Below, one piece after another: positions 1 through 11,567 of a stretch of DNA of 64,000 bases (within the stretch, counting starts at the first letter, position 1; each line of letters starts with the position of its first letter). Source of the stretch: Diploscapter coronatus (Eukaryota; Nematoda; Chromadorea; Rhabditida; Rhabditidae); the NCBI GenBank assembly GCA_964036155.1, contig OZ038422.1, positions 34,371,201-34,435,200 of the forward strand, read 5' to 3'. The position numbers and the translations under genes are program-made. The notes beneath the pieces were generated by a model, which was not told the DNA's origin, did not search any database, and saw only the letters and a program-made list of their open reading frames with translations.

Positions 1-1566
1 TTAATAAATTATTGTAAAATAATTAACTGGTGTTAACTTTCGATAGACTAACACAGTTCCTCCTAACAGCACGCTACTATCGAGTTCGTAATATCTCTCT
101 TATTAGCGCTGAGAGCGAAAGTCCTGGAACCCAACCTTTCGACTCCCATCTTTCCCCTCACTTCACAAACCCTACAGAACCCACTCTGAGCATTTCTTTC
201 GCCTCTCGGCTTAGAATTCTTATCAATCAGAAAACAGAAATAGCATTGGATTAAGAGAGAGAGAGAGAGAGAGTTATTTCTTTATTTTCATAGATCTCAA
301 ATAATTGAATCTCTCTCAGAATCGGAATCGGAATGAAACTGCGATGATAGTCCTCGATTCCTTGGTTTCGCCAGAGGTGACCATAAGAAAGACAGATTAA
401 CCAGACCGACGGACAGGTTCTTCTGACAGATAGAGGAAAGATTTAGCCCTATCAGTTAGAAGAAAGATGAAATAGTAGGGGATATGAAGAGATTTTCTTT
501 TTATTCTTTGTCTGTATCTCTCCTCCTATACGGCTTTCATACCTTCCTAAATATATCGTCGTCGGTTACCTCCCGATACCTGTTTGAAAAGGAGACACGC
601 TCATAAAAAAAATCAATAAATCCGTAAACATGTCTAAAAGACAGAGTAATGAAAAATAGAATCAGCACGGAAAAAATTGGCATAAAATACATGTCGTAAT
701 TGACGAAAGTTGACTAGAATAGGAGTAGGAGTCGACTCAAATCTGTCATAAATGAATGATCCGAATTAGGCGTCCGGACTACTTCGGAAAGTTTGTCCTC
801 GGTGAATGCAATTTTCAAAAAGTATTTAATATGTAAGCAACAATTTGGAAGAATTCTTGAAATTATGAGTTTCGTGTAGAATGCACTAACAATAAGATAG
901 GAAAGACATTTTCAGCTGGACATCTCCTGGCTGAATATTTAAATAAATACCCTGTCCTAAATTGAAAGTTTAGAAATTCGAATTTCCTGAGAAGTTTTTA
1001 ATTTAGCTCATCCTTGTGATGACAACTGGCGAATTGATGGTAAATACATCTAAGATGATAATCGTTGTCAGAATCTTTCATCCTTTGCTCTTTTTTCCGA
1101 ACTAGCCAAACTCGATTTACATGATATCAGCTGCGCTTTAGCCTTTCTATTCTCATTTCTCAAGCTAAATCTTCAATAAAAATCGAATCATGCGAAGAAG
1201 AAAGCCAGGTATCAGCCAAGGGCTAGTGTGGGCGGCGTCAACATCCTTGGGTATATATTTAATCCTAAAGTGGAATTCATTCATTACTTTTCTTATATCT
1301 TTTCATCAATCGTATTTATTTTGAATAACCAAAGTTGGGATATACTGTTTACTGTTAGATAGTGGGAGCATAACTTCATCTTCGAATATATCTTCATTGT
1401 TATTATTTTAATTTATGCCTTCTCACACATCTGCTATCAGAAATTTCCTTTTCATGGATCTTGATATCTCTATAGGAAAGTTATAAAAAAAATTCTCTCA
1501 AAATTACAAATTGCCAAAAGTTCGAAGAGTAAATCATCGACTTTTTAGATCGCAATATTGTCAACA
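1..1566. other. Intergenic, no gene recognised
   Basis: AT-rich sequence with stops in all frames and no spliceable exon chain that I could build. It holds a short GA microsatellite near 253-274. The 3' part is the presumed promoter and 5' flank of the lectin gene; an AG acceptor (CTTTTTAG, ending 1548) lies just before that gene's start codon. Confidence 0.5.
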
Positions 1567-4500
1567 ATGATGAGTTTCGTGATCTTCGTGTTGCTCTTCA
1601 AATGGTCGAATTCCTGTTTGACAACACCGGACATGGACCTGCCTCCTGTTCAACCCACTACTGAACCAGGTAAATTATCACTGCGTATTAAATGAATTTT
1701 CTAGTTTTGAAAAGGTCAGCTACACATGGCTTTTCCAAATTTTATCTCTTCACAATGAATATGTAATGGGTTTATAATTCAATCTGGTCTAGATTTTCTG
1801 ATAAGTTGGCCATCACATTATTTTGTAAAATCTCATAATCGTCGGTTCGGCACCGACACTAAAATCTAAAATAAGGCATAAAATTGCGCAAGCTCAACAA
1901 CTATATATATAGATACGACGGTGTCCACATCGACACCTACAACCACGTCCACGTCCACGTCGACGTCCACATCGACGTCCACGTCCACATCGACGTCCAC
2001 ATCTACATCAACGCCCACAACAACAACAACGACAACGACAACAACAACAACTACTACAACTGATCCTTGCTTCGCAAACTCAGCTCCATTAGCTGAATGT
2101 GGTAAGTCTTAAAAAGTTTTCAAGCCAACTATTTTATTAGCAATTCAAGAGGAAATCTATTGCCGAGTCCATAAATCTTATGAATCTTTTTCGGAGGAAT
2201 CATTTTGTTTTCTAGAAAAAAAAACTACTGTATATGTTCCGGGAGCATATTCATTTATTAAATTCGATTAAACTCATATATCAAATTTGTAGGAATAGTG
2301 TATGAATTACAAAGCGTTATCACTTCTTTTTAACCAAACTTAGCTATCAACATCAAATTTACATGAATAAATGACAAAACCGTTTTTCAAAAATAGAATC
2401 ATCTTACTCTTCCTCGATAATAATTCATTGTGATCGAGGAAAATGCCTTCTTCTTCTTCAAGCAAAAAACGTTTTTTTTTCAAATCTAAATTCAACAATT
2501 TCAGCTGCACAATGTCCTCCTGGTGGCTGGGAATTTGTTAACGGCAAATGCTATCAGGTGATCGTTGAATATCATTTTCGTTTTAATTTCATTTTGCAAA
2601 TAACAAGGATTTTAGTTTCTTGGTAATTTCATCACTTGGAACGCAGCAGCTATGAACTGCAGGGCATTATGCACCCCTCCCTCCTCAATGTGCCATCTAC
2701 CAAGGCTGTACAGCCTGCAGCAAGGTCTGGACTTGGTTAATCATGGTAAGGAATTTCATGAGAATTTATTAATGCATAAACTAATTTGGAACATTCGATT
2801 TCTAAATAGTTTTTTTTTTTTTTTATTTTGCGGCATTAATAAGACTGTACTCCCAAAGGAAGCTAATGGTTAGAGAGGCCAAATCAGTTTTCAACATTGA
2901 TTTTAACGTTTAAATTTGATATCAATCTGATCATCGAAGTCATTCTGATCTCGAAGCTTTTTAGATCTCCGAAAACGATCTATCCTAAGTAAAGTTATAG
3001 CCATCTTTGTAAAGCAGACCTTTCCTGCTGTTGCCTTCCCGAATTTTTCGGACAATAAACTCCGCCTACTATTTATTAAAAGATGTAATTTAACGTAAAA
3101 CTCATCCAGATTATGTCGAAACTGGCCAAAACTTCTTACTAACTAAATTTTTATCAAAAATTAAACAGGATAATTAAAATAATCTTGATTTTCTCATTTT
3201 TCAGTGACTATGGAATATGGCCTTCCCAGACCCGTTTTTATTGATATACGTAAAATCGCAGGTGATTCTAATGTGAGTCATCATTCTACTTATAGGCAAT
3301 TTTGAAAGTAGGACAATAGAAACAAATACGAAAATAGTAAAAGGTTAGGGGAGGGTAGGCTAGAGCATCTTTTAACATGTTATTTCGTATGTTCCTATTA
3401 TTTATCGTTCCACATTTCCAGATTGCCTACTATGATTAGCTCAAGGATATTTGTTTTCATACTTTTCATCGCTATGTATTTTTACCTACAAAAATTTAGA
3501 ATCTAGAAGACAGCGATGGCCAGGTGTATGGATGCATCTTTTGGGATAGTCCCTTGTAAGTAAAAAAGTTTCTCTTTAACAACGATTTTAGTTGGATAAT
3601 TGAATCAAAAATCTATAGCAAGAGTATCCTCAACTCTGTTAGAGACTTGGATTGGAACAGTGGGCATGACTCGTGTTGATGTCGCGAATGTTAAGGCTTG
3701 ATCGAGATTCTCGTATGGCGATCGCGACGAATCTCGAACATTCGCGTGCATCAACACAAGTCATGATCACTACATAACTCCAGGCCTCGAATACCTAATA
3801 AAAAGAACAAGATATAATGAATGATTGAACTTTCAACTAGTGGATAATTATTAATTATATTTAGGCAGCCGAGTAAGAAATTTAGTTAATTGCAACGGAA
3901 GAAGAGTTGGATTTTCAAAAACGCACGAATATCGCAATACCAAATCTTCATATTTTATAGTAGTGCGCTTATGAAAATCAGTTCTTCAATTTCCCGATGC
4001 ACTTTATTAAATTTCTTCAGATAACGGTCCAAACGAGGATTGTGGTTATGTGAGTCATATTTTAATCCATTTAAATATTTACCTTTTATAAAAAATATAT
4101 CGTTGTACAAAAATTAATTCATTTATACTGAATGGATCATTTTCGAAGATCTAAAAATTATTTTGTCTTGTTGAGAGTTTGTAATAGTATTATTTTGATG
4201 AATTACCGTAATCACCTATTTCCTAAAATGTACTCGGCTTCTCTACTTATAAAAGAGATTTCGAAGTTGACTTGAATCAAGGAAAAACGAATTAAATGTC
4301 ATTAAGTTCAAAAAATAATAATAACCTACGTATATTTTTTTTATGATGAATATTTTAGCTACGTTCAGATAGTGGACTATGGGGCGACTTACCTGTAAGA
4401 TTAAGTTTAATCTGTAAAAATACGAATGCCGTAAACTCTCTAATAGAATCTTTTTTTATTTTTATTTTTGAGAGGTTAAAAATTAAAAGCCCCAAGGCAT

Positions 4501-4801
4501 ATATTACAGGTTTTACGGTATGAAATATTTTAGTTAGAAAATAACTAAAACAATGGAAGGTAAGAGAGAATATGTATGATCAGATTTGGGAGATTTGATC
4601 CGATATTAGATTCGTTTAAATTTTGAAAGAAATATCATTTTCGATTATTAAAGGCACATGAAAATAGTTCAGAAACTATCACGCATCCTATAATATAAAA
4701 AGTTTCCTAAAATTATATTCAATATTTAGTGCACTTTTTCTGCGGCTGGGTATTACGCTGCCTGCGAAACAGACGAACGGATTGGCACATGCCCTCCTTG
4801 A
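1567..4801 (+). CDS. Secreted C-type lectin domain protein with Thr/Ser-rich linker
   Basis: Ten exons join in phase: 1567-1669, 1913-2101, 2505-2557, 2616-2745, 3205-3272, 3500-3555, 3619-3659, 4021-4049, 4359-4394 and 4730-4801 (TGA). The product starts with a signal-peptide-like stretch (MMSFVIFVLLFKWSNSC), then a linker of alternating Thr/Ser (exon 2), then a C-type lectin fold. Visible family marks are CPPGGWEFVNGKCYQ, TWNAAAMNCRAL, the VFIDIRK strand, a W-N-N-N-G-P-N-E-D-C-G stretch and WGDLPC, closing on a final CxxxxxxxxxxC. The classic EPN/QPD calcium motif is not obvious, so sugar binding is uncertain. The family in nematodes is secreted and often immune- or gut-related; that role is inference here. 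A foldback element sits at the donor of exon 7. An AG acceptor 19 nt upstream of the first ATG may be a trans-splice site. Confidence 0.82.
1921..2055 (+). repeat. Thr/Ser codon microsatellite in the lectin linker
   Basis: Imperfect hexamer and triplet repeats (ACGTCC/ACATCG, then ACAACA) inside exon 2 of the lectin gene encode alternating Thr-Ser, then poly-Thr. The stretch is probably a mucin-like, O-glycosylated spacer. Length is likely variable between individuals. Confidence 0.8.
3659..3771. mobile_element. Short foldback/MITE in the lectin intron
   Basis: The left arm from about 3659 (AGTGGGCATGACTCGTGTTG) is matched in inverted orientation by the right arm ending near 3771 (ACACAAGTCATGATCACT). 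Both arms continue through GCGAATGTT. The 5' splice site (A^GTGGGC, exon ending 3659) coincides with the first bases of the left arm. I see no coding capacity and no certain target-site duplication. Confidence 0.75.
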
Positions 4802-6223
4802 TTATCCTTCTTATCTGATATCTCAGTTTTCAAATGAAAACTGTATAAATAATAAATGTTCATTTTTATCAAAAAGTTGAAATGACAACAAATCGAAAAC
4901 TATGGCTCACTAATAAAATTGCTTAACACTCGTTAGAGGAGTCAGATCAATTTGATTTTATTTCTGGGATGAGTATCGACAGGTGAAGCTGGGCATCCAT
5001 AACTTTGCTTTCTCGAAATTCAAACTGCAGATGAATGACAAAACGAGAATCATAGTATTTCGCAAAGAAGACTAAACTTGAAATGCCTTATTCATGCACG
5101 TGTAACAGATTCCTATCATCACTTAAATTTGATTCAAATTCTTCATCGAAGTGTTTTGATGGCATGCAATTATTCATAGGAGCTACATAGATTTGGACCT
5201 AGTGCTCAGGATGAATGTCTCCAATTTAAATTGATTTTCTTTATAATGAAAACTTTATATACTTCCAAGGCGTTAGATAAATTCTATCCCTGAGTTCAGG
5301 GCGTATTTCGGTAGACGAAACTGGCAACGAATTAGTGCCCACTTGTGTCGATTTAGAACAGGAGAGGAATGATGAAGCTAAAATTAAAGATAAGCAAAAA
5401 AATTTTTATTTGTACCACCTGACGAGCATTTTTTCATAGAAATTACGATTTTCAAATTAGCATAGCTCCGCCCACTTTTGGGGGCAAGGCCTAATCTTCT
5501 CGATTTTGTGGTTAGAGCTCATAGGGGTATCCACCTCTATGATCAAATCACGAGTTGTGGGATTTTTTCTGAAATCCGACAGTTGTTCGAGTCTTACAAA
5601 TAAATTCTCTTAAGAACAACAATAAATCTTTCGCCTTCGAAGCTCACGTGTTACACCAATCAATAAATATTCGCCAGCATTTGCCGTATCATTGTTAGGA
5701 GTTTCATAAATTTACCAAACCTTATAAATCCATTTTTGTTTCGATTATGCCATTCATAATTTTAGATAAATCATGTTTTAAAACACTCTTTGTAAGACTC
5801 AACCAAAGATCCTCCAATCCGAATATGACTCATAAACTTCGATTTTTGGGATCTAAGCCCTTAACCCGTTATTTCTCAAAAAGGGGCCCTTAAATTTTCA
5901 ATTTTTTAAAACTTTTCTTTATCCGAAGAAGTTTTTGTTTCATTTGTACTACCTTGTGCGCTACTTGTTGGTAAAAAAACGGCGAAACATAGGGTAAGCA
6001 AATCGATATCGTAGTTTTTGAATCCGATTGATCCTTTGATGAGTATTGCTTTGTTGTTAAGACATGGAAAGGAAGTGAATCTTGCATACTACTTTTGCCA
6101 ATTCTGGAACTCAAACGGTAATGAATTTGAGGTCGATCCTGGAATGAAAGTTATTCATTATATCAATCTACACAACATATCGATTTGGCTAATTTTTTTC
6201 AACATTATTTACGTGTAACTCCG

Positions 6224-6305
6224 AAAAATATTGCAGAGGTAGCGCAGAGGTTATGCAACATTGTCGCAACATGGAAATAACGCTGCGCTACCTCTGAAAT
6301 ATTTT
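6224..6305. repeat. Small foldback repeat
   Basis: GAAAAATATTGCAGAGGTAG (from 6224) is answered in inverted orientation by CTGCGCTACCTCTGAAATA (from about 6283), with about 35 nt between. The core arms are CAGAGGTAGCGCAG and CTGCGCTACCTCTG. It lies upstream of the Kelch gene and has no coding content. Confidence 0.75.
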
Positions 6306-6315
6306 CCCGAGAAAG

Positions 6316-6400
6316 CAGTACGGGTCAAAAAGTACTCAATCATGACACAAAAAGTGCGAATTTCTGTAGAAATCGATATTCAACTTTTTACAAATTTGGA
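6316..6400. repeat. Fragment related to the giant foldback arm
   Basis: CAGTACGGGTCAAAAAGTAC followed by TCAATCATGACACAAAAAGT matches the right arm of the large foldback near 10718-10790 (CAGTACGAATCGAAAAGTAC, then GTAATCATGACGCTAAAAGT), continuing through TTTCYGYAGAAAT. This is a truncated, diverged copy of the same repeat family. Confidence 0.6.
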
Positions 6401-6635
6401 ATCCTCAATTTATGGGAAAATGTGGGTACTCTTGCATTTTAACGTGGAGACGAGGGTAAAATATTCCCTTGTAGGTATATAAAATCATTTTACATCTTTC
6501 TTCATATCAAATCGTTGATTCAAAATTACCGCTTATTATCGTCGCTTTATCGACTGTCATTTGCGAAGTTGGCAGGGTTGCTTGGTCCATTGGTTATGTT
6601 TACAGATCGAAATAATCTGATGCAATTTCAGTTTG

Positions 6636-9247
6636 ATGAGTCAAGAAATTTTGGAACAGTCAAGCCAAAGCGGTTCAAGTAGATCGGACGTTGAACAAGC
6701 TTTCAGGCAAGGGCAGGAACAACCAAATAGCAAGGATAAAATTTTATTCTATTGTAGGAAAATATTTCTTGTATGAGCGAAAATTAATTTTAGTATTTAG
6801 TGCTTTATGAAAACAGCGATGTTAGAGAAGGAAGAATTTGTCTATTTGATTCGCATACTAATTCTGTTAAGCAGATTACGACATTTACTAATCATTATGA
6901 CCCAGATGAAGTAGCAACTACACCGAATAAAGTAAATTCCTGTGTTCGTTATTTTGAATAATTTCTTAGACTTCAGATTTTTGGAATTAACAGCGGAAAT
7001 AAATCATTCGAAATATATGACTTGAATACCCGAAGAATTTCAAGAGGTCTTATCAACAAATCCATGAATGATCGATTCAAAGAATTTTACAGGCCCAGAT
7101 CCTCCTGAATGGCGTATATATGCATCTGTGGCTTATTACAAAGATAAATTGTATTATTTGGGTGGAAAAGATCCTAAAACATGGCAAGATACGAAGCGAG
7201 TTGATGTAAGAAGATCGAATGAAGTCCACGAAATAATTTATTCAGGTTTTAATAGATGGAGAATGGCAAACAGGACCTGCTTTTCCTCTTCCAATTATAG
7301 GTGCTCAAGCAATAACATGCGATGGAAATTTATACGGTCACATCATAGCATATTCATTATTGTAATTATGGATATTCAGTTATTGATGGAGCAGATAGTA
7401 AGAAGATATATCGATTATCAGACGATGAACGAGAATGGATTGAAATCGGAGAGATTCCGGAAAGACGAGAATTTTTTGGAGTTGCATCGCTAAATGGAAA
7501 AATTTACATAACTGGAGGACGAAAGTCGTTAATTTTATATGATAAATAATGCATCATTATATATTTAGTTTTGATTATTTTGATGGTTTGGCTGTATTCA
7601 AATCCTGTCTGTGTTTTGATCCCTCAGCTTCAATTGACAGTCAAATTTCTCCAATCACTGATATGAATTATGAAAGATATAATCATTCGCTCATTGTCGC
7701 TAACGGGAAATTGTATGCAGTCGGAGGGTGAGCTGAGATTTTGCATATCTTTATACGAACTATTTGTTAACTTGGATTTCAGTTCTGATGAACATTTTCG
7801 TGATTCAATCGAAGAATACGATCCACAAACAAATAAATGGCAAGAAGTCGGAAAAATTTGGCATAAAATCTTATTCTATCGTAAGAAATTATGTTGAAAA
7901 CTAAGTAAGAGACTTTGAAACGATTCGTAATAATTTAGGCTATTATTATCGATATAATAACGATAATAATGAAGGTGAAGAAGGAATATGCTTGTTCAAT
8001 TCATCTACCTGCTCAATAGAAGAGATTGCAAAATTCCACAACTCGTATAAACCATATCAAGTAGCAACTACACAGAATAAAGTAAGTTCTTATGTTCATT
8101 ATTTTGAATAACTTCTCATATTTCAGATTTTTGGAATTAGCAACATAGAAAACATTAAATCATTTGAAATATTTGACTTGAGTACTCGACAAATTTTAAA
8201 AGGTCTGCTCAACAAAGCCATGAATGATCGATTCAAAGAATTTTACAGCCCCAGATCCTCCTGAATGGCATAAATGGGCATCTGTGGCTTATTTCAAAGA
8301 CAAATTGTATTATTTGGGTGGGAATACGAATCGAGTTGATGTAAGAAGATCAAATGAAAGTCCACGAAATAATTTATTCAGGTTTTAATAGGTGGAAAAT
8401 GGCAAACAGGACCTGCTTTTCCTTTTCCAATTAGACTTGCTCAAACAATAACATGCGATGAAAGTTTATACGGTCACAATATAACATATTCATTATTGTA
8501 ATTATGGATATTCAGTTATTGATGGAAATGATAGTAGAAAGATATATCGACTATCAGACGATGAACGGGAATGGACTGAAGTCGGAGAGATTCCAGAAGG
8601 ACGAGATTCTTTTGAAATTGCATCGCTAAATGGAAAAATTTACATAACTGGAGGAGAGAAGTCGTTAATTTTTATGATAAATAATGTATCATCATATATT
8701 TAGTGGTGGTGGTCATGTATTCAAATCCTGTCTGTGTTTCGACCCCTCAGCTCCAGTTGGCAGTCGAATTTCTCGAATCGCTGATATGAGTTATACAAGA
8801 GAGCATCATTCGCTCATTGTCGCTAACGGGAAATTGTATGCAATTGGAGGGTGAGCTGATATTTTACGTATTTTTATACGAAATATTTGTTAACTTAGAT
8901 TTCAAAAAGATTTCTGTGTAAACTATTGTAAGTCAATCGAAGAATACGATCCGGCTCTAAATGGATGGAAAGTTTTATCCTATCTTCCGGTAGAGGCGAG
9001 CTCTGATGACGAGAGAGAACCCGAGGAAAAAGTAAAATTCTCTAAAAAAAAAAGCATGGTATATATATGGTTCACTAGTTGCATGCACAATTATCGTCAA
9101 AATTTTGTAAAAACAGTGAACCTCAGCATACTTGGCATGTACGAATTTTATGTTATTATAATTCGGCATAAGACCTATTGCAAAAGTTTAGATACTAGGG
9201 ATAAAATTAATCATTTTCAGCTTAGCTATATGCAGTGCACCGATTGA
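6636..9247 (+). CDS. Kelch-repeat protein with internal tandem duplication
   Basis: Start ATG 6636 lies 5 nt after a perfect acceptor (AATTTCAG), so the message may be trans-spliced. After a Gln/Ser-rich N-terminus, exons encode Kelch blades recognisable by the G-x-hydrophobic-Y-x-x-GG ending: KDKLYYLGG, LNGKIYITGG, NGKLYAVGG, plus SIEEYDPQTNKW. A second set follows (KDKLYYLGG, LNGKIYITGG, NGKLYAIGG, SIEEYDPALNGW). Intron positions, phases and even intron sequences match between the halves. No BTB or BACK domain is seen, so this is a propeller-only protein rather than a typical KLHL adaptor. After the last blade the frame stays open through an acidic/Lys stretch to TGA 9247; the true C-terminus may differ. 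Kelch propellers bind proteins; the partner is unknown. Confidence 0.75.
6830..7900 (+). repeat. Kelch duplication, unit 1
   Basis: First copy of a roughly 1.1-kb tandem unit. Diagnostic stretches shared with unit 2 include AATAAAGTAA...TTTCAGATTTTTGGAATTA, the intron GTCTKMTCAACAAA...GAATTTTACAG, the intron GTAAGAAGATC...TTATTCAG, and CAAATCCTGTCTGTGTTT. Confidence 0.85.
7939..8990 (+). repeat. Kelch duplication, unit 2
   Basis: Second copy of the tandem unit. All splice junctions can be placed at the same positions as in unit 1, and I see no frameshift or internal stop after splicing, so both units look functional. It differs by small deletions, for example the loop after YYLGG is shorter than in unit 1. 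Confidence 0.85.
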
Positions 9248-9389
9248 AAGAAATGCACTTTTCATTTTTAGATTGCATCAAAGGATCGAAGTCGAACGGA
9301 TAAAAACGCTCCTCAAGAGGACGAAACGAAAAGTCGATTGGGTCCGATGTCCTTTCCTGAGGTTTGATATACTTACGTAGCAAATCAGT

Positions 9390-11436
9390 TCATATACGAC
9401 ACGTTATTCGTAAGAATCGAGTATGGGGTGGTACCCAAGAAGTCGACCCTCAAGTTTCGAGCTAATTTTCTGTACCTGGGGGTTTTCGACCACGCTGATT
9501 ACGAATCTGACGGCTAAAACCCGATCCGACCACTTGTTCCGCCTGTTCCGGAAGGTCCGCATACGGTAGTTTCGGAAAATTCTATTTTCGTTATTCTGTA
9601 TGGGAAAAATTCAAATTTGGTATCAAAATGATCGTAGAGACCATCTGAGCACGATTCTGAAAAGATTTCATCGAAATGACACCGAATAAGGAAGTTATGG
9701 TGCAAGTAGTAGAGCATATGGAAAATGTCATATTGATTTTTCGCTTTTTAAAATTTTTTATTTTTTAAAGTGCCAGGTTCCGTGAGTTATTTATACTGGG
9801 AAGTAGCCCAGGTCTTCTAATTTCTGGAACACTTAACCGTTTTCCTATAGACTGCCCGCTAGCGAAGAAATGTCATTTCTTCGAAGAGTTGTTATGACTC
9901 ACTTTTGCCTAGTTTGATTTCAAAAATTCATAACTCCCATAATTCTAAGCCAAATTCGATAATTCTTTTTTTGTTTGATTAAGATGAATATCTAGTTTAT
10001 CAAACACCAAAAAGAGAATTTTTTTTAATAGCGATTTCTGCAGAAATGCGCACTTTTCGCGTATTGATTGCGTACTTTTAGACTCGTACTGCGTTTACGC
10101 GTAAACGACGTTGGAAAAATTCGTCCTTCCAGTATTTTGCGTAGATGAACATGGTGAACAAATTTGTCCCAGAACCAACTTCGAGTTCACATTTGTATGA
10201 GCTACAGAATTTTTTGAAGTGCGACAGTTAAATTCAGCATAATGTCCTATACGTTATTTTCAAAAAATTATATTTTCTTATATTTCTGACAAAATTTCAT
10301 GATTACTTTTTTATTTTGTAGATCTTGAGTAGGAGAATAAATTCTAAATATAAATAAAATTTTTATAAATTAATTTTGGCGGAAGAAATTAGCTTAAGTT
10401 ACCCTATATACCCGTACTGTGTTTACAAGGATAATGGGAGTTAAAGTCGGAGTTTTCCATTAAATCTTGTAGAGCTCTTCAAGTTGATCAACTTTGTTCC
10501 AGAACTTATTCTAGAATGTGCATACACAGAGAGATATGAATTTTTGAAATTTACTGTCCTAAAGGCACTTTGCAATAATTAGTCATTGAACTTCAAAAAA
10601 TTCTGGAGCTTTAACAACTGTGAATCCTGAGTCAGTCCTGGAAAAAAGTTGTTCACCATGTCCATCTACGCAAAATACTGGAAGGACGAATTTTTCCAAC
10701 GTCGTTTACGCGTAAACGCAGTACGAATCGAAAAGTACGTAATCATGACGCTAAAAGTGTACATTTCCGCAGAAATTGGTATTTAAAAAATTTGTTCTTT
10801 GATGGATGATAGTCTAGAGACTAAATGCTGTCGAATAAAAAAAGAATCATTCAATTTAGTTTAGAATTATGGAAGTTATGAATTTTTGAAATCAACTTAG
10901 GCAAAAATGAGTCACGACAACTCTTCGAAGAAGTGGCATTTCTCCTCTAGCGGGCAGTCTATAGGAAAACGGTCAAGTGTTCCAGAAACTAGAAGACCTG
11001 GGCTACTTCCCAGTATAAATAACTCACGGAACCTGGGGCTTTTAAAAAGTTAAAAATTAAAAGAAGCGAAAAATCAATATGACATTTTCCATATGCTCTA
11101 CTACTTGCACCATAACTTCCTTATTCGGTGTCATTTCGATGAAATCTTTTCAGAATCGTGCTCAGATGGTCTCTACGATCATTTTGATACCAAATTTGAA
11201 TTTTTTACATGCAGAATAACGAAAATATGAATTTTCGGAACTACCGGATGCGGACCTTCCGGAACAGGCGGAACAAGTGATCGGATCGGGTTTTAACCGT
11301 CATATTCGTAATCAGCGTAGTCGAAAACCCCCAGGAACGAAAAATTAGCTCAAAATTTGAGGGTCAACTTCTTGGGTACCACCCCCCTCTATGAAAAACT
11401 CGATTTTTACGAATAACGTCTCATACAATGATATAA
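9390..11436. mobile_element. Giant foldback element (about 2 kb, arms about 0.8 kb)
   Basis: The left arm (about 9390-10215) reads ACGTTATTCGTAAGAATCGAG ... GGTACCCAAGAAGT ... TGTTCCGGAAGGTCCGCAT ... ATCTACGCAAAATACTGG in inverted correspondence with the right arm (about 10590-11436). The two are roughly 85-90% alike by eye. The central part (10300-10390, GTAGATCTTGAGTAGGAGAA and GGCGGAAGAAATT) is related to the centre of the 17.66-18.63 kb element. There is no transposase; the small ORFs in each arm are mirror images of the same repeat. It lies downstream of the Kelch gene. No target-site duplication is certain. Confidence 0.8.
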
Positions 11437-11567
11437 GTCGGGTATTTTGATCCATCCCAAAAAGAGATGACTTTATGGTTTAATGATGTAAATAACTTGT
11501 TTTTTTCATCAAGGCCCAGCTATATGTACATTTCTCTTCTTGAGGTCTAGTTCTTTAAATCTAAAGA

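Larger units (their letters stand above)
4802..6635. other. Intergenic region with repeat fragments
   Basis: No exon chain found. Two repeat pieces are listed separately: a small foldback (6224-6305) and a fragment matching an arm of the giant foldback at 9.4-11.4 kb. Otherwise AT-rich with short random ORFs. Confidence 0.5.

Noticed and set aside
9514..9717. Minus-strand ORF with a mirrored copy in the right arm of the foldback
   Set aside because: Explained by the inverted repeat; no start context, splice sites or family.
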